From contig NZ_JBJFZU010000005.1 in assembly GCF_045032955.1 (NCBI RefSeq), positions 221,340 through 285,339 of the forward strand: a stretch of 64,000 nt of DNA, given 5' to 3'. The notes below the pieces were generated by a model. The model had not been told where the DNA came from. It searched no databases and was given only the letters and a program-made list of their open reading frames with translations. This stretch comes from Ornithinicoccus sp045032955. Its GTDB lineage: Bacteria; Actinomycetota; Actinomycetes; Actinomycetales; Dermatophilaceae. The position numbers and the translations under genes are program-made. Positions 53,908-63,991 of this stretch are shown here, piece after piece (positions within the stretch are counted from its first letter, which is position 1; every line of letters starts with the position of its first letter).

Positions 53908-54921
53908 TCAGGGGGTGAGGAGGGTGTCCAGCAGGGCGCGGACCCGGACGGTGATCTCGTCCCGGATGGTCTCGACGCCTTCGGGCGAGGCCAGGGCGGG
54001 GTCGCCCACCGGCCAGTCCTCGTAGCGCACACCCGGGATGAGCGGGCAGACGTCGCCGCAGCCCATGGTGACGACCACGTCGGCGGCGCGGACGGCGTCG
54101 TCGGTCAGCGGCTTCGGGAACCGGTCGGCGGCGTGGTCGTCCCCCTCGATCCGGGTCAGCAGGGTCCGCACGTGCGGGTGCACGTCCGCGGCCGGGGCCG
54201 ATCCTGCGGAGCGGGCCACCACCCGGCCACCGGCGAGCTGGTTGACGATGGCCGCCGCGAGCTGAGAACGCCCGGCGTTGGCGACGCAGACGAAGAGCAC
54301 CTGCGGCACCGACGTCTCCCGGTCCCGGGTCAGGTCGGCCAGCCGCTGCCGGGCGAAGCGCTCGGTCTGCGGCACCAGGTAGCGGGTGATCCGGGCCGAC
54401 CGGGCCAGGCCCGCGTAGGACTCACGCACCACGCTCAGCACCAGCTCCCGGTGCAGCTGCGGCATCTCGTCGGCGATCCGCTCACCCAGCCGGGTGACCC
54501 GTGCGTCGAGATCCTCGCCGCCCTCCTGCACCGGCGCGGGCGAGGTCGGCACGTCCCGGGTGACGACCGCGGGGGCGAAGGCGTCCAGCAGCGCGGTGAC
54601 CGCCCCCTGCCGGCCGTCCGCGATGCGGTACCAGACCCAGGTCCCCCGCCGCTGCGCGGAGAGCAGGCCGGCCTCCTTGAGCGTCCTCAGGTGGTGGGAG
54701 ACGGTGGGCTGGGAGACGTCGGCGAGCTCGGCGAGGTCGCAGACGCACGACTCGCCGCGCTCGTCGGTGGCGACGGCAGAGAGCATCCGCAGCCGCAGCG
54801 GGTCCCCGAGCGCCTTCAGCGTCGCCGACAGCGAGGTGGCCGCCTCGGTGCTGATGGCGTAGGCCGTCGTCGGGCGGCAGTCCTCCGCACGCTCCTGCGC
54901 ACTGGTGGTCGTGGTGCTCAT
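53908..54921 (-). CDS. ArsR repressor fused to arsenate reductase
   Basis: 337 residues. Residues 25-110 are an ArsR winged helix with the As(III) site GESCVCDLAELA (Cys59, Cys61) and the HTH QPTVSHHLRTLKEAG. A three-helix linker (140-200) leads into an ArsC domain (207-337) with Cys212 in CVANAGR and MGCGDVCPLIPGVRYEDW. One protein thus combines sensing and arsenate reduction. ATG 54921 overlaps the acr3 stop by 4 bp. Confidence 0.93.
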   Translation of the reverse strand: MSTTTTSAQERAEDCRPTTAYAISTEAATSLSATLKALGDPLRLRMLSAVATDERGESCVCDLAELADVSQPTVSHHLRTLKEAGLLSAQRRGTWVWYRIADGRQGAVTALLDAFAPAVVTRDVPTSPAPVQEGGEDLDARVTRLGERIADEMPQLHRELVLSVVRESYAGLARSARITRYLVPQTERFARQRLADLTRDRETSVPQVLFVCVANAGRSQLAAAIVNQLAGGRVVARSAGSAPAADVHPHVRTLLTRIEGDDHAADRFPKPLTDDAVRAADVVVTMGCGDVCPLIPGVRYEDWPVGDPALASPEGVETIRDEITVRVRALLDTLLTP

Positions 54922-56021
54922 GGCTGCTCCGTCCTGGGGGCGTAAGGATCCGTGCGGAACCAGCGGCGGCCGAGCCACAGCGTGACGTAGACCAGGCCGA
55001 CCAGCACCGGCACCTCGATGAGGGGTCCGACCACGCCCGCCAGGGCCTGGCCGGAGGTGGCGCCGAAGGTGCCGATCGCCACCGCGATGGCGAGCTCGAA
55101 GTTGTTGCCGGCCGAGGTGAACGCCAGCGTGGTGGTCCGGGCATACCCGAGCCCGAGACCCTTGCCGACGACCATCCCGACGGACCACATGAGGGCGAAG
55201 TAGGCGAGCAGCGGCACCGCGATCCGGGCGACGTCCCAGGGGCTGGAGGCGATCGCGTCACCCTGCAGGGCGAAGAGGAGCACGATGGTGAAGAGCAGCC
55301 CGTAGAGCGCCCACGGTCCGATCACCGGCAGGAAGCGCTCCTCGTACCAGTCCCGGCCCTTGCGCCGCTCGCCGATCCAGCGCGAGGCGAACCCGGCGAC
55401 CAGCGGTATGCCGAGGAAGACCAGCACGTTGAGCGCGATCTGCCCGACCGAGACGTCAAGGCCCTGGGTGTCCAGGCCCAGCCAGGTCGGCAGCACGGTG
55501 AGGTAGAACCAGCCGAGCAGCGAGAACGCGAAGACCTGGAAGACGGAGTTGATGGCCACCAGCACCGCGGCCGCCTCCCGGTCCCCGCAGGCCAGGTCGT
55601 TCCAGATCACCACCATCGCGATGCAGCGGGCCAGGCCGACGATGATCAGGCCGGTGCGGTACTCCGGCAGGTCCGCCAGGAAGAGCCAGGCGAGGGCGAA
55701 CATGACCGCCGGTCCCACCAGCCAGTTCAGCACCAGCGAGGAGACGAGCAGCCGCCGGTCCCCGGTGACGGTGGCGACCCGGTCGTAGCGGACCTTGGCC
55801 AGCACCGGGTACATCATCACCAGCAGCCCGAGGCCGATGGGCACCGAGATCCCGGCCACCTCCATCCGGCCCAGCAGCGCGGACAGGGCCGGTACGAAGC
55901 GGCCGAGCACCAGCCCGACGACCATCGCCAGCCCGATCCACAGCGGGAGCCAGCGGTCCAGCGTCGACAGTCGTGCCGTCGCCGCAGGTGGCGCGGCGAC
56001 CTCTACCCCGTGATGTGACAT
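54918..56021 (-). CDS. acr3: arsenite efflux permease ACR3
   Basis: 367 residues, ten membrane segments. Signatures GLARCIAMVVIWNDLACGD with the essential Cys, and TTTLAFTSAGNNFELAIAVAIGTFG. Exports arsenite using the proton motive force. First gene of the operon; ATG 56021 sits at the edge of its own promoter/operator with no ribosome-binding site. Confidence 0.95.
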   Translation of the reverse strand: MSHHGVEVAAPPAATARLSTLDRWLPLWIGLAMVVGLVLGRFVPALSALLGRMEVAGISVPIGLGLLVMMYPVLAKVRYDRVATVTGDRRLLVSSLVLNWLVGPAVMFALAWLFLADLPEYRTGLIIVGLARCIAMVVIWNDLACGDREAAAVLVAINSVFQVFAFSLLGWFYLTVLPTWLGLDTQGLDVSVGQIALNVLVFLGIPLVAGFASRWIGERRKGRDWYEERFLPVIGPWALYGLLFTIVLLFALQGDAIASSPWDVARIAVPLLAYFALMWSVGMVVGKGLGLGYARTTTLAFTSAGNNFELAIAVAIGTFGATSGQALAGVVGPLIEVPVLVGLVYVTLWLGRRWFRTDPYAPRTEQP

Positions 56022-56056
56022 GCGTCTATATTGACGCGCATCTAATCAGGAAGCAA
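56020..56056 (-). promoter_or_regulatory. leaderless ars promoter with ArsR operator candidate
   Basis: On the minus strand TTGCTT (56051-56056), 17 nt, CAATAT (56028-56033), then 6 nt to the acr3 ATG. The -10 region lies inside an imperfect inverted repeat, ATGCG-N12-CGCAT at 56020-56041, AT-rich at its centre; likely site for the ArsR domain. Confidence 0.65.
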
Positions 56057-56057
56057 G

Positions 56058-56204
56058 TCAGTCCCGCCACACCACCGGCACACCCGAGAAGGTCCCGTGC
56101 CCGCACGTCGGTCCGCCCGGCGCGGCCCCGACCTGCTGATCCTCCCGCTGGTCGTCCGGCCGCTGCCCCGACTCGTCCCCCTGCCACCCCTGCTGCTGTC
56201 CCAT
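56058..56204 (-). CDS. possible 48-residue Gln/Gly-rich small protein
   Basis: MGQQQGWQGDESGQRPDD to GVPVVWRD. TACGTT lies 6 nt before the ATG, matching the leaderless promoters seen nearby. No homology recognised; could be chance in a 280-bp gap that otherwise holds only the ars promoter and the tRNA-His terminator. Confidence 0.3.
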   Translation of the reverse strand: MGQQQGWQGDESGQRPDDQREDQQVGAAPGGPTCGHGTFSGVPVVWRD

Positions 56205-56261
56205 GCGCTGAACGTACCAGTGGGTACGGTGCCCCGCACGGGACGCACCGTCCGAGGCACG

Positions 56262-56297
56262 AAAAAAGATGACCCCGGCCCGAAGGCCGAGGTCATC
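56262..56297 (-). terminator. rho-independent terminator of tRNA-His
   Basis: On the minus strand GATGACC.CGGCC / GGGCCG.GGTCATC form a long stem with a TTC loop, followed by six T. Starts 5 nt after the tRNA 3' end. Confidence 0.9.
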
Positions 56298-56302
56298 CTC
56301 GG

Positions 56303-56375
56303 GGTGAGCGACGGGACTTGAACCCGCGACCCTCGCGACCACAACGCGATGCTCTACCTGCTGAGCTACGCCCAC
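56303..56375 (-). tRNA. tRNA-His (GTG anticodon)
   Basis: Acceptor GTGGGCG/CGCTCAC, D-arm GTAGCTCAGCAGGTAGAGC, anticodon stem TCGCG/CGCGA with loop TTGTGGT (GTG), T-loop GGGTTCAAGTCCC. The base at 56376 gives the extra G-1 and 56303 is C73, as tRNA-His requires. Confidence 0.95.
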
Positions 56376-56450
56376 CATCGATGCCCGGAAGCTGAAGGCC
56401 TCAGGGCAACGCGGATCATCCTAACGCCTCGAACCTCGTGCTCCGAAACC

Positions 56451-57503
56451 TCACTCGGCGCCGCGACCCTCCAGGCCCAGCGGCTCCCCGTCGGCCTCCA
56501 GCTCGTCGGCTGCCCGCATCCGCCGCTCTCGCGCCGCCCGGACCATCTCGTCCTCCTTCTCCCGCTTCTTGGCGGTGCCCTGGAGGTCGCGCGGCGGCAG
56601 CAGGATGTCCTCCTCCGCGGCCATCCCGGCGGCCAGCTGCCTGCCGCGCTCGATCTCCGCGTCCAGCTCGGCGCCGAGCACCAGCGCGACGTTGATCAGC
56701 CAGACCATCAGCAGCAGGATGATGACACCACCCAGGGCGCCGTAGGTGGCGTTGTAGCTCCCGCTGTTCATGGCGTAGAGGAAGAAGCCGGCACCGGCCA
56801 CGATCGAGGTGAGCACGGCCAGCACGGCACCCGGTGAGAGCCAGAGGAAGGTGGGCTGGCGCACGTTCGGGGTGCCCCAGTAGAGCAGTCCGACGATCGT
56901 CATCAGGATGACCAGGATGACCGGCCACTTGGCGATGTTCCAGACCGTGGTCGCTGTCCCGGACAGCCCGATGATGCCGAAGACCGCCTCGGCGATCGTC
57001 CCGCTGAGGGTCACCGAGAGCACGATCAGCATCAGCATCAGCATCACGACGACGGTCACCAGGAGCAGCCACGGACGCAGCTTCCAGACCGGACGCCCCT
57101 CCTCGGTGTCGTACACCACGTTCATCATCCGGCTGAAGGCGTTGACGTAGTTGGAGGCCGACCACAGCGAGCCCAGCAGACCGATGACCAGCAGCGCACC
57201 CGCCCCGTCGCTGCGGCTCATGCTCTCCAGGTAGGACTGGACCGTCTCGATCGTCGAGTCGTCCATGCCGAGCTCACCGCCGAGGTCCGCGATCGCGTCG
57301 TTCGTCGCGCCGCCCTGCCCGAGGAAGCTCAGCGAGGTCGAGATCGCCAGGATCATCGGGAAGATCGACATCATCGAGTAGTACGTCAGCGCCGCCGCGA
57401 GGTCCGGGCCCTGGTCGCCGAGGAACTTCGCGAAGGTGCGGCTGCCCACGCTCTTCCAGTCGGTACTGGTCGCGGAGGCCTGCGCTGCGTCGTCGTCACT
57501 CAC
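56451..57503 (-). CDS. YihY/virulence-factor BrkB family membrane protein
   Basis: 350 residues, six membrane segments. Family features: DLAAALTYYSMMSIFPMILA, GLLGSLWSASNYVNAFSRMMNVVYD, LYWGTPN, and YNATYGALGGVIILLLMVWLINVALVLGAELDAEIER. Function of the family is not firmly known. Charged C-terminal tail (300-350). GTG 57503. Confidence 0.92.
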   Translation of the reverse strand: MSDDDAAQASATSTDWKSVGSRTFAKFLGDQGPDLAAALTYYSMMSIFPMILAISTSLSFLGQGGATNDAIADLGGELGMDDSTIETVQSYLESMSRSDGAGALLVIGLLGSLWSASNYVNAFSRMMNVVYDTEEGRPVWKLRPWLLLVTVVVMLMLMLIVLSVTLSGTIAEAVFGIIGLSGTATTVWNIAKWPVILVILMTIVGLLYWGTPNVRQPTFLWLSPGAVLAVLTSIVAGAGFFLYAMNSGSYNATYGALGGVIILLLMVWLINVALVLGAELDAEIERGRQLAAGMAAEEDILLPPRDLQGTAKKREKEDEMVRAARERRMRAADELEADGEPLGLEGRGAE

Positions 57504-57575
57504 GTCCGTCAGTCTGGCACGCCCCTTCGCACGCCGTCGTCTCCAGCAGCGCCGCCCCAGGCGCTCTCGTTCGGT

Positions 57576-57612
57576 GTCGCCCCGGCTCGAGGTCCTCGTC
57601 GGCCGGGGCGAC
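57576..57612. other. inverted repeat in the gap between yihY-like gene and tRNA-Lys
   Basis: GTCGCCCCGGC and GCCGGGGCGAC, a perfect 11-bp stem with a 15-nt loop. It may be a second terminator for tRNA-Lys. The rest of 57504-57692 shows no convincing gene. Confidence 0.35.
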
Positions 57613-57692
57613 GACCCATGACGGACGGAAGTGCGCCACGGGAGGTCACCACGCTACGCCCCGGCGCGGTCCCAGGTGAGGTGAACATGACG

Positions 57693-57725
57693 AGACCCCC
57701 GCCCGGTGGTCCCGGACGGGGGTCT
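57693..57725 (-). terminator. hairpin downstream of tRNA-Lys
   Basis: AGACCCCCGCCC and GGACGGGGGTCT pair over 11-12 bp with a 9-nt loop, 5 nt beyond the CCA end of tRNA-Lys. No U-tract. Confidence 0.65.
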
Positions 57726-57733
57726 TCGGCTGG

Positions 57734-57806
<73 letters not shown>

Positions 57807-57857
57807 GCAACAGCGAAGAACGTTACCACCGCAGCCGCCGCACCCGGAAATCCGCTG

Positions 57858-58898
57858 TCAGCGCGCGGGACCCGGGGCGCTGCTGTCCACCACCACGTCG
57901 GCCCGTTCCCGGGTGCCGTCGACGGCGAACAGCTCCTGCTCCTGGCGCGCCCAGCGCTCCCAGTGCGGCCGGTAGGCCTCACCGTCCCGGGCGATCCCGC
58001 GCCACATCCGTTGCTCGGTGTCGGCCTCCACCCAGACCCGCAGCGCGGCGTGCGGGGCGGCCGGCCCGACGCTGCTGCCGCACCCCTCGACCACCACCAC
58101 CGGAGCCTCCGGCACGGTGACCGTCCCGTCCCAGGCGTCGGCGTGCCAGTCCCAGCGCCGGTATGCCGCCCGCGCGCCCCGGGCCAGCGGCTCCAGCACC
58201 TGCTCGGTCAGCAGCCCCGGGGCCTGGGCCAGCCCGTCCCAGCCGGGGAAGAGGTCGTCCATCTGCACCAACGGCGCTCCCAGGTCCCGGGCCAGCGCGG
58301 TGGCCAGCACCGTCTTGCCCGAGCCGCTGGGGCCGTCGACGGCCACCACCCGCACCTGCCCGCAGCGGGCGGGCCGGCCCTCGAGGGCGGTCCGCACCCG
58401 GGCCAGCGCCCGCTCGTCGACCGGCATCCCCTGCAGCAGCGGCTGGTGCAGCCCGGGGCCGCCGACGGACCTCCAGGCCAGGTCCACCGACGCCGAGCAG
58501 GGCAGGTCGTCGACCTCGGTCAACGGCACCCAGCGCACGTCGTCGCTGCTGCCGTCCCGCTCCACCCGGAGGTCCCCGCCGAGCACCTCGGCCCGGTAGA
58601 CGACCTGCACGATCTGCAGGGGCCGGTCCGAGGGCGCGACACGGTCGTGCGCGGGCACCATGTGGGCGTGGGTGGCGACGACCTCACCGAGGCGCACGTC
58701 GTAGCCGCTCTCCTCCCGCACCTCTCGGACGGCGGCCTGCTCCGGGGTCTCCCCCGGCTCCAGGCCGCCACCGACCAGCGACCACCCGCCGCGCACCGAG
58801 CGGCCGTCGTGCACGGGCATACCGGACCAGTGGCTGAGCAGCACGGCACCGTCGCGCTCGACCCAGGCGTAGCAGCCGACCCTGATGTCGTGGTCCAT
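57858..58898 (-). CDS. Nudix hydrolase fused to a P-loop uridine-kinase-like domain
   Basis: 346 residues. Nudix domain (1-145) with box GGLEPGETPEQAAVREVREESGY. P-loop kinase domain (175-346) with Walker A VDGPSGSGKT, a lid region and VVVVEGCGSSV. Nudix enzymes cleave nucleoside-diphosphate derivatives and the second half resembles uridine/cytidylate kinases, so a nucleotide salvage or clean-up role is likely; substrates unknown. ATG 58898. Follows the alcohol dehydrogenase by 18 bp. Confidence 0.85.
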   Translation of the reverse strand: MDHDIRVGCYAWVERDGAVLLSHWSGMPVHDGRSVRGGWSLVGGGLEPGETPEQAAVREVREESGYDVRLGEVVATHAHMVPAHDRVAPSDRPLQIVQVVYRAEVLGGDLRVERDGSSDDVRWVPLTEVDDLPCSASVDLAWRSVGGPGLHQPLLQGMPVDERALARVRTALEGRPARCGQVRVVAVDGPSGSGKTVLATALARDLGAPLVQMDDLFPGWDGLAQAPGLLTEQVLEPLARGARAAYRRWDWHADAWDGTVTVPEAPVVVVEGCGSSVGPAAPHAALRVWVEADTEQRMWRGIARDGEAYRPHWERWARQEQELFAVDGTRERADVVVDSSAPGPAR

Positions 58899-58916
58899 CG
58901 CGGTGTGTCCGGACCC

Positions 58917-59975
58917 TCAGTCGGTCGGGGTGATCGTCGAGACGTCGATGACGTAGCGGTAGCGCACGTCGCCGGCCACCACCTTGTCGTAGGCCGCGTC
59001 CACCTCGTCCGCGCTGATCGTCTCGATGGTGGCGGCGATCCCGTGCTCGGCGCAGAAGTCGAGCATCTCCTGGGTCATCGCGATGCCACCGATCATCGAC
59101 CCGGCGAGCACCTTGCTCTGCCCGACGACCGACCCCGGCGGGACGGAGTAGGGACTGTTCGGGATGCCCACGTTGACCATCGCGCCGAACGGCTTCAGCA
59201 GCGCGAGGTAGTCCTCCATCGGCAGGTCCGCGCTGACCGTGTTGAGGATCAGGTCGAAGCTGCCGGCGAGCTCGGTGAAGGTCGCCTCCTCCTTCGTGGA
59301 GTACTGGTGCGCGGCACCGTAGGCGCGGGCGTCCTCGGCCTTGGCCAGGGTGCGGGAGAGCACCGTGACCTCGGCGCCCATCGCCGCCGCGATCTTGACA
59401 CCCATGTGCCCCAGGCCACCCATCCCGATGACCGCGACCCGGGCGTCCGGGCCGGCGCCCCAGCGCTTCAGCGGGGCGTAGGTGGTGATCCCGGCGCACA
59501 GCAGCGGGGCCGCGGCGTCGAGCCCGAGCCCCTCCGGGATCCGGCAGACGAAGCGCTCCGAGACCGCGACCGAGCCCGCGTAGCCGCCCATGGTGATCTC
59601 GCCGTCGTAGCCCTCACCGGCATACGTCATCACGCTGCCCTTGGTGCAGAACTGCTCCTCGTCGGCTCGGCACATCTCGCACTCGCCGCACGAGTCGACC
59701 ATGCAGCCGACGCCGACCCGGTCACCGACCGCATACCGGGTGACGGACTCGCCGACCTCGCTGACGACGCCCGCGATCTCGTGGCCGGGGACCATCGGGA
59801 AGGGGCTGGTGCCCCACTCCTCACGGACCTGGTGGATGTCGCTGTGGCAGATCCCGGCGTAGGCGATGTCGATGCGGACGTCGTCTGCGCGCAGGTCGCG
59901 CCGCTCGATGGTGGTCTGGCGGAAGGGGGCGCTGGCGGAGGGGACGGACAGGGCCGGGGTGGTGTGGGCGGTCAT
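58917..59975 (-). CDS. zinc-dependent alcohol dehydrogenase (YahK/CAD type)
   Basis: 352 residues, medium-chain dehydrogenase. Catalytic zinc: AGICHSDIHQV and GHEIAGVV; structural zinc CGECEMCRADEEQFC; cofactor site VAVIGMGGLGHMGVKIAAAMG with a basic-poor loop followed by SRTLAKAEDA (NADP-type). Reduces aldehydes to alcohols. Start ATG 59975; divergent from tdh. Confidence 0.92.
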   Translation of the reverse strand: MTAHTTPALSVPSASAPFRQTTIERRDLRADDVRIDIAYAGICHSDIHQVREEWGTSPFPMVPGHEIAGVVSEVGESVTRYAVGDRVGVGCMVDSCGECEMCRADEEQFCTKGSVMTYAGEGYDGEITMGGYAGSVAVSERFVCRIPEGLGLDAAAPLLCAGITTYAPLKRWGAGPDARVAVIGMGGLGHMGVKIAAAMGAEVTVLSRTLAKAEDARAYGAAHQYSTKEEATFTELAGSFDLILNTVSADLPMEDYLALLKPFGAMVNVGIPNSPYSVPPGSVVGQSKVLAGSMIGGIAMTQEMLDFCAEHGIAATIETISADEVDAAYDKVVAGDVRYRYVIDVSTITPTD

Positions 59976-60039
59976 GGCCACCACGCTAATCGTTGAACCC
60001 TGGACCGCCACCCAGACAGGGCCCCCGTAGCCTGGGGCC

Positions 60040-61103
60040 ATGCGTGCCCTGATCAAGCCCGGCGCCGGGCCAGGACTGGAGCTCACCGACGTCACCGAAC
60101 CCTCCCCGGGGCCGGGGGAGGTGAAGATCCGGGTGCTGCGTGCCGGACTGTGCGGCACCGACCTGCACATCGAGGCCTGGGACGACTGGGCGGCCGGCAT
60201 GCTGGCGCCCCCGCTGGTCGTGGGGCACGAGTTCTACGGCGAGATCGTGGAGCTCGGCGAGGGCGTCCCGACCGACGAGCGCTACGGCCTGTCCCCCGGG
60301 CAGCGGTGCTCGGTGGAGGGGCACGTGGTGTGCGGTACCTGCCGCAACTGCCGTGCCGGGCGCCGGCACATGTGCGTGCGCACCTCCAACCTGGGGGTCA
60401 ACCGGGACGGCTGCTTCGCCGACTACGTGGTGGTGCCGCACAGCAACGTGTGGGTGCAGCCCGAGATCGTGGACCCCGACCTGGGCGCCGTCTTCGACCC
60501 GCTGGGCAACGCCGTGCATACCGCGCTGTCGTTCCCGCTCGAGGGCGAGGACGTGCTGATCACCGGGGCCGGGCCCATCGGGGTGATGGCCACCGCCATC
60601 GCCCGGCACGCCGGGGCCCGGTACGTGGTCGTCACGGACGTCTCACCGTCCCGCCTGGAGCTGGCCCGGGCGGCCGGCGCCGACGTCGTCGTGGACGTGT
60701 CCCGGGAGCGGATCCGCAGCGCCCAGGACCGGCTGGACCTGTCCGAGGGCTTCGACGTGGTGCTGGAGATGTCCGGCAACCCGGCGGCGATGGCCGAGCT
60801 CATCGACAACTGCACGCACGGCGCGAAGGTCGCCATGCTGGGGCTGCCCGCCGAGCCGTTCGCGATCGACTGGGGCAAGGTGATCACCCACATGATCACC
60901 CTCAAGGGGATCTACGGCCGGGAGATGTACGAGACCTGGTACAAGATGACCGCGATGCTGCAGACGTCGGAGCTGCTGCGCGACCGGGTCCGCTCGGTCA
61001 TCACCCACCGGTACCCGGCCGAGCAGTGGCAGGAGGCCTTCGCCGCGGCCCGCTCCGGCGAGGTCGGCAAGGTCATCATGGACTGGAGCGACAGGAGCAC
61101 CTG

Positions 61104-61104
<1 letters not shown>
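60040..61104 (+). CDS. tdh: L-threonine 3-dehydrogenase
   Basis: 354 residues. Catalytic zinc RAGLCGTDLHI and GHEFYGEIVELGEG, structural zinc CGTCRNCRAGRRHMC, NAD site LITGAGPIGVMATAIARHAGA, and TLKGIYGREMYETWYKM characteristic of Tdh. Oxidises threonine to 2-amino-3-ketobutyrate. TAGCCT lies 6 nt before ATG 60040 (leaderless type). Stop overlaps kbl start (TGATG). Confidence 0.95.
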
Positions 61105-62293
<1,189 letters not shown>

Positions 62294-62297
<4 letters not shown>

Positions 62298-62851
62298 GCC
62301 CCACCGGTCCCGAGATCAGCCGGCGTCAGGAGGAACGGCGACGGCGGGCCGGGCGCCGGCGTCGACGCACCGAGGAGGACGCGCTGCGGGCCCTGCGCGG
62401 GTCGCTGGGGTCGGGACGGCTCGCGCTGGTCGGGATGTGGGTGATCCTGGTACCTGCCATGACCGTCGTCCGGAGGTGGCTGTTCCCCGACTCCTGGGGG
62501 GCAGCACTGTTCTACAGCGTGCTCTGGGCCTCGCTCTTCGTGCTGATCTGGGGACTGGGCGAGAGGTGGCGTCGTCGTCGCATCGTCCACGTCACCGACG
62601 TGCAGTCCCTCGAGCGTGGGACGGTCACCGCACGTCGCGGCTTCCGGGTCCAGGTGCAGGGTGAGCAGCACGAGGTCACCTGGCGCACCGACGCCCTCTT
62701 CGCGTTGGACGTGGGTGACACGGTCTACGCCGCACCGTCCATCACCCCCGGGGAACGGATCGTCCTGGTCCGTGAGAGGGACATCAACGGCCTGCGCGAC
62801 GTCATCGCGCCCCGCGGCGAGGCGACCAGCGTAGGGCCGGCGCCCGGCTAG
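62294..62851 (+). CDS. two-helix membrane protein with basic N-terminus
   Basis: 185 residues. Very Arg-rich N-terminus (EERRRRAGRRRRRTE), two hydrophobic segments (LALVGMWVILVPAMTVV and ALFYSVLWASLFVLIWGL), then a small beta-rich cytoplasmic part (90-165). No family recognised. Coupled to kbl by a 4-bp overlap, though a role in threonine breakdown is not obvious. Confidence 0.65.
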
Positions 62852-62944
62852 GAGCCGTCCTCCCACGCACTCGTACGCACCTGATGACACGGAGCCGTGC
62901 TGGAACACGTCATCATGACGACAGGTGCAGACGAGTGGCCGGGA

Positions 62945-63223
62945 TCAGCCGCGGTTGAAGATGCGGCGCATCCCGCCCAGGGTGATCGCCACGGCGGCCA
63001 CGCCGCCCAGGACGACGGCGAGCGTGTCGTAGCGCAGGTTGCCGTCGGCGTCGTAGGTGACCTCGTTGGCCTTGCCCTTGAGCGAGGCGACCGCGTTGGC
63101 CTTCAGGGTGTCCGGGCTGACGCGGTAGGTCAGCTCGTCGACGGTGCGCGCCAGGCGACCGCGGGTGGCAGAGATGTCGGCCTCGATCTCCTTCACGGAG
63201 CGGGCAGGCTGCTTGTTGGCCAT
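62945..63223 (-). CDS. DUF3618-type membrane-anchored small protein
   Basis: 92 residues: SVKEIEADISATRGRLARTVDELTYRVSP is the DUF3618 helix; the C-terminus TLAVVLGGVAAVAITLGGMRRIF is one membrane helix. Found widely in actinobacteria, function unknown. Divergent from bcp. Confidence 0.85.
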   Translation of the reverse strand: MANKQPARSVKEIEADISATRGRLARTVDELTYRVSPDTLKANAVASLKGKANEVTYDADGNLRYDTLAVVLGGVAAVAITLGGMRRIFNRG

Positions 63224-63312
63224 GGGGTGGAAGATCCTCAACCTCGGAGATGGGACTGCTGTTTGAGACGATAACGCAAGCAGTTGCCGTCCCCCACGTC
63301 GAAAGGTCACCC

Positions 63313-63783
63313 ATGCCCCGCCTCGAGCCCGGTCAGCCCGCCCCCGCCTGGAACCTGCCCACCGCCGACGGGGGTCGGCTGAGCCTGTCCGACCTCGCCG
63401 GCCGCAAGGTCGTCGTCTACGTGTACCCGGCCGCGATGACGCCCGGGTGCACCACCCAGGCGTGCGACTTCCGCGACAACGAGGCGGTCTTCGCGCAGCA
63501 CGGGTATGCCGTCGTCGGCGTCTCCCCCGACCCGGTCGAGAAGCTGGCCACGTTCGTGGAGAAGGAGTCGCTGACCTTCCCGCTCGTCTCGGACGAGGGC
63601 AAGGAGATGCTCACCGCCTACGGCGCCTACGGGGAGAAGCAGAACTACGGCCGGACGGTCGTCGGCGTCATCCGGTCGACCTTCGTGCTGGACGAGGAGG
63701 GCAAGGTCGAGGTGGCGAAGTACAACGTCCGCGCCAAGGGCCACGTCGCCTCACTGGCCAAGCAGCTCGGCATCAGCCTCTGA
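63313..63783 (+). CDS. bcp: thioredoxin-dependent peroxiredoxin (Bcp/PrxQ)
   Basis: 156 residues. Peroxidatic and resolving Cys in MTPGCTTQACDFRD (five residues apart, PrxQ type), with VVVYVYPA and RSTFVLDEEGKV. Detoxifies hydroperoxides. ATG 63313 has AAAGG upstream. The stop codon TGA is also the first part of a 22-bp repeat unit. Confidence 0.95.
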   Translation: MPRLEPGQPAPAWNLPTADGGRLSLSDLAGRKVVVYVYPAAMTPGCTTQACDFRDNEAVFAQHGYAVVGVSPDPVEKLATFVEKESLTFPLVSDEGKEMLTAYGAYGEKQNYGRTVVGVIRSTFVLDEEGKVEVAKYNVRAKGHVASLAKQLGISL

Positions 63784-63847
63784 CCGGGCGTCCTGGGTTG
63801 CCCGACCGGGCGTCTCGTCGTGCCCGTCCAAGCGTCTCGTCGTGCCC
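63782..63847 (+). repeat. three units of the 22-bp gene-tail repeat (locus E)
   Basis: Units at 63782-63803, 63804-63825 and 63826-63847; the first two start GACCGGGCGTC, the third GTCCAAGCGTC; all end TGCCC. The first base lies inside the bcp stop codon and the units read in the bcp direction. Confidence 0.88.
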
Positions 63848-63862
63848 GTCCACAGGTATGCC

Positions 63863-63888
63863 GGTGCGCTCGGCGGGACTCGAACCCG
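63863..63888 (-). tRNA. 3' fragment of a tRNA gene (partial)
   Basis: On the minus strand CGGG-TTCGAGT-CCCG of a T-arm, then an acceptor strand CGAGCGC, A and CC. The sequence upstream of the T-arm (plus-strand 63889 onward) does not fold into the rest of a tRNA, so only the 3' end is present. Such remnants mark integration sites or a tRNA cut by rearrangement. Confidence 0.7.
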
Positions 63889-63947
63889 AGAAGCGCGTGC
63901 AGGTCAGAGACATTCGTGCTGGTCAGAGGCCCGACCCGACACGAGCC

Positions 63948-63991
63948 AATGTGCCCCCAGTACGGCCAGACCATGAAAAGTGTGCCCCCAG
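63948..63991. mobile_element. possible terminal repeats of an insertion sequence extending beyond the window
   Basis: TGTGCCCCCAG occurs at 63950-63960 and 63981-63991, each preceded by AA, 31 bp apart with TACGGCCAGACC between. Repeated short motifs near the end are typical of IS21-like elements in actinobacteria; no transposase is visible. The window ends here. Confidence 0.35.
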
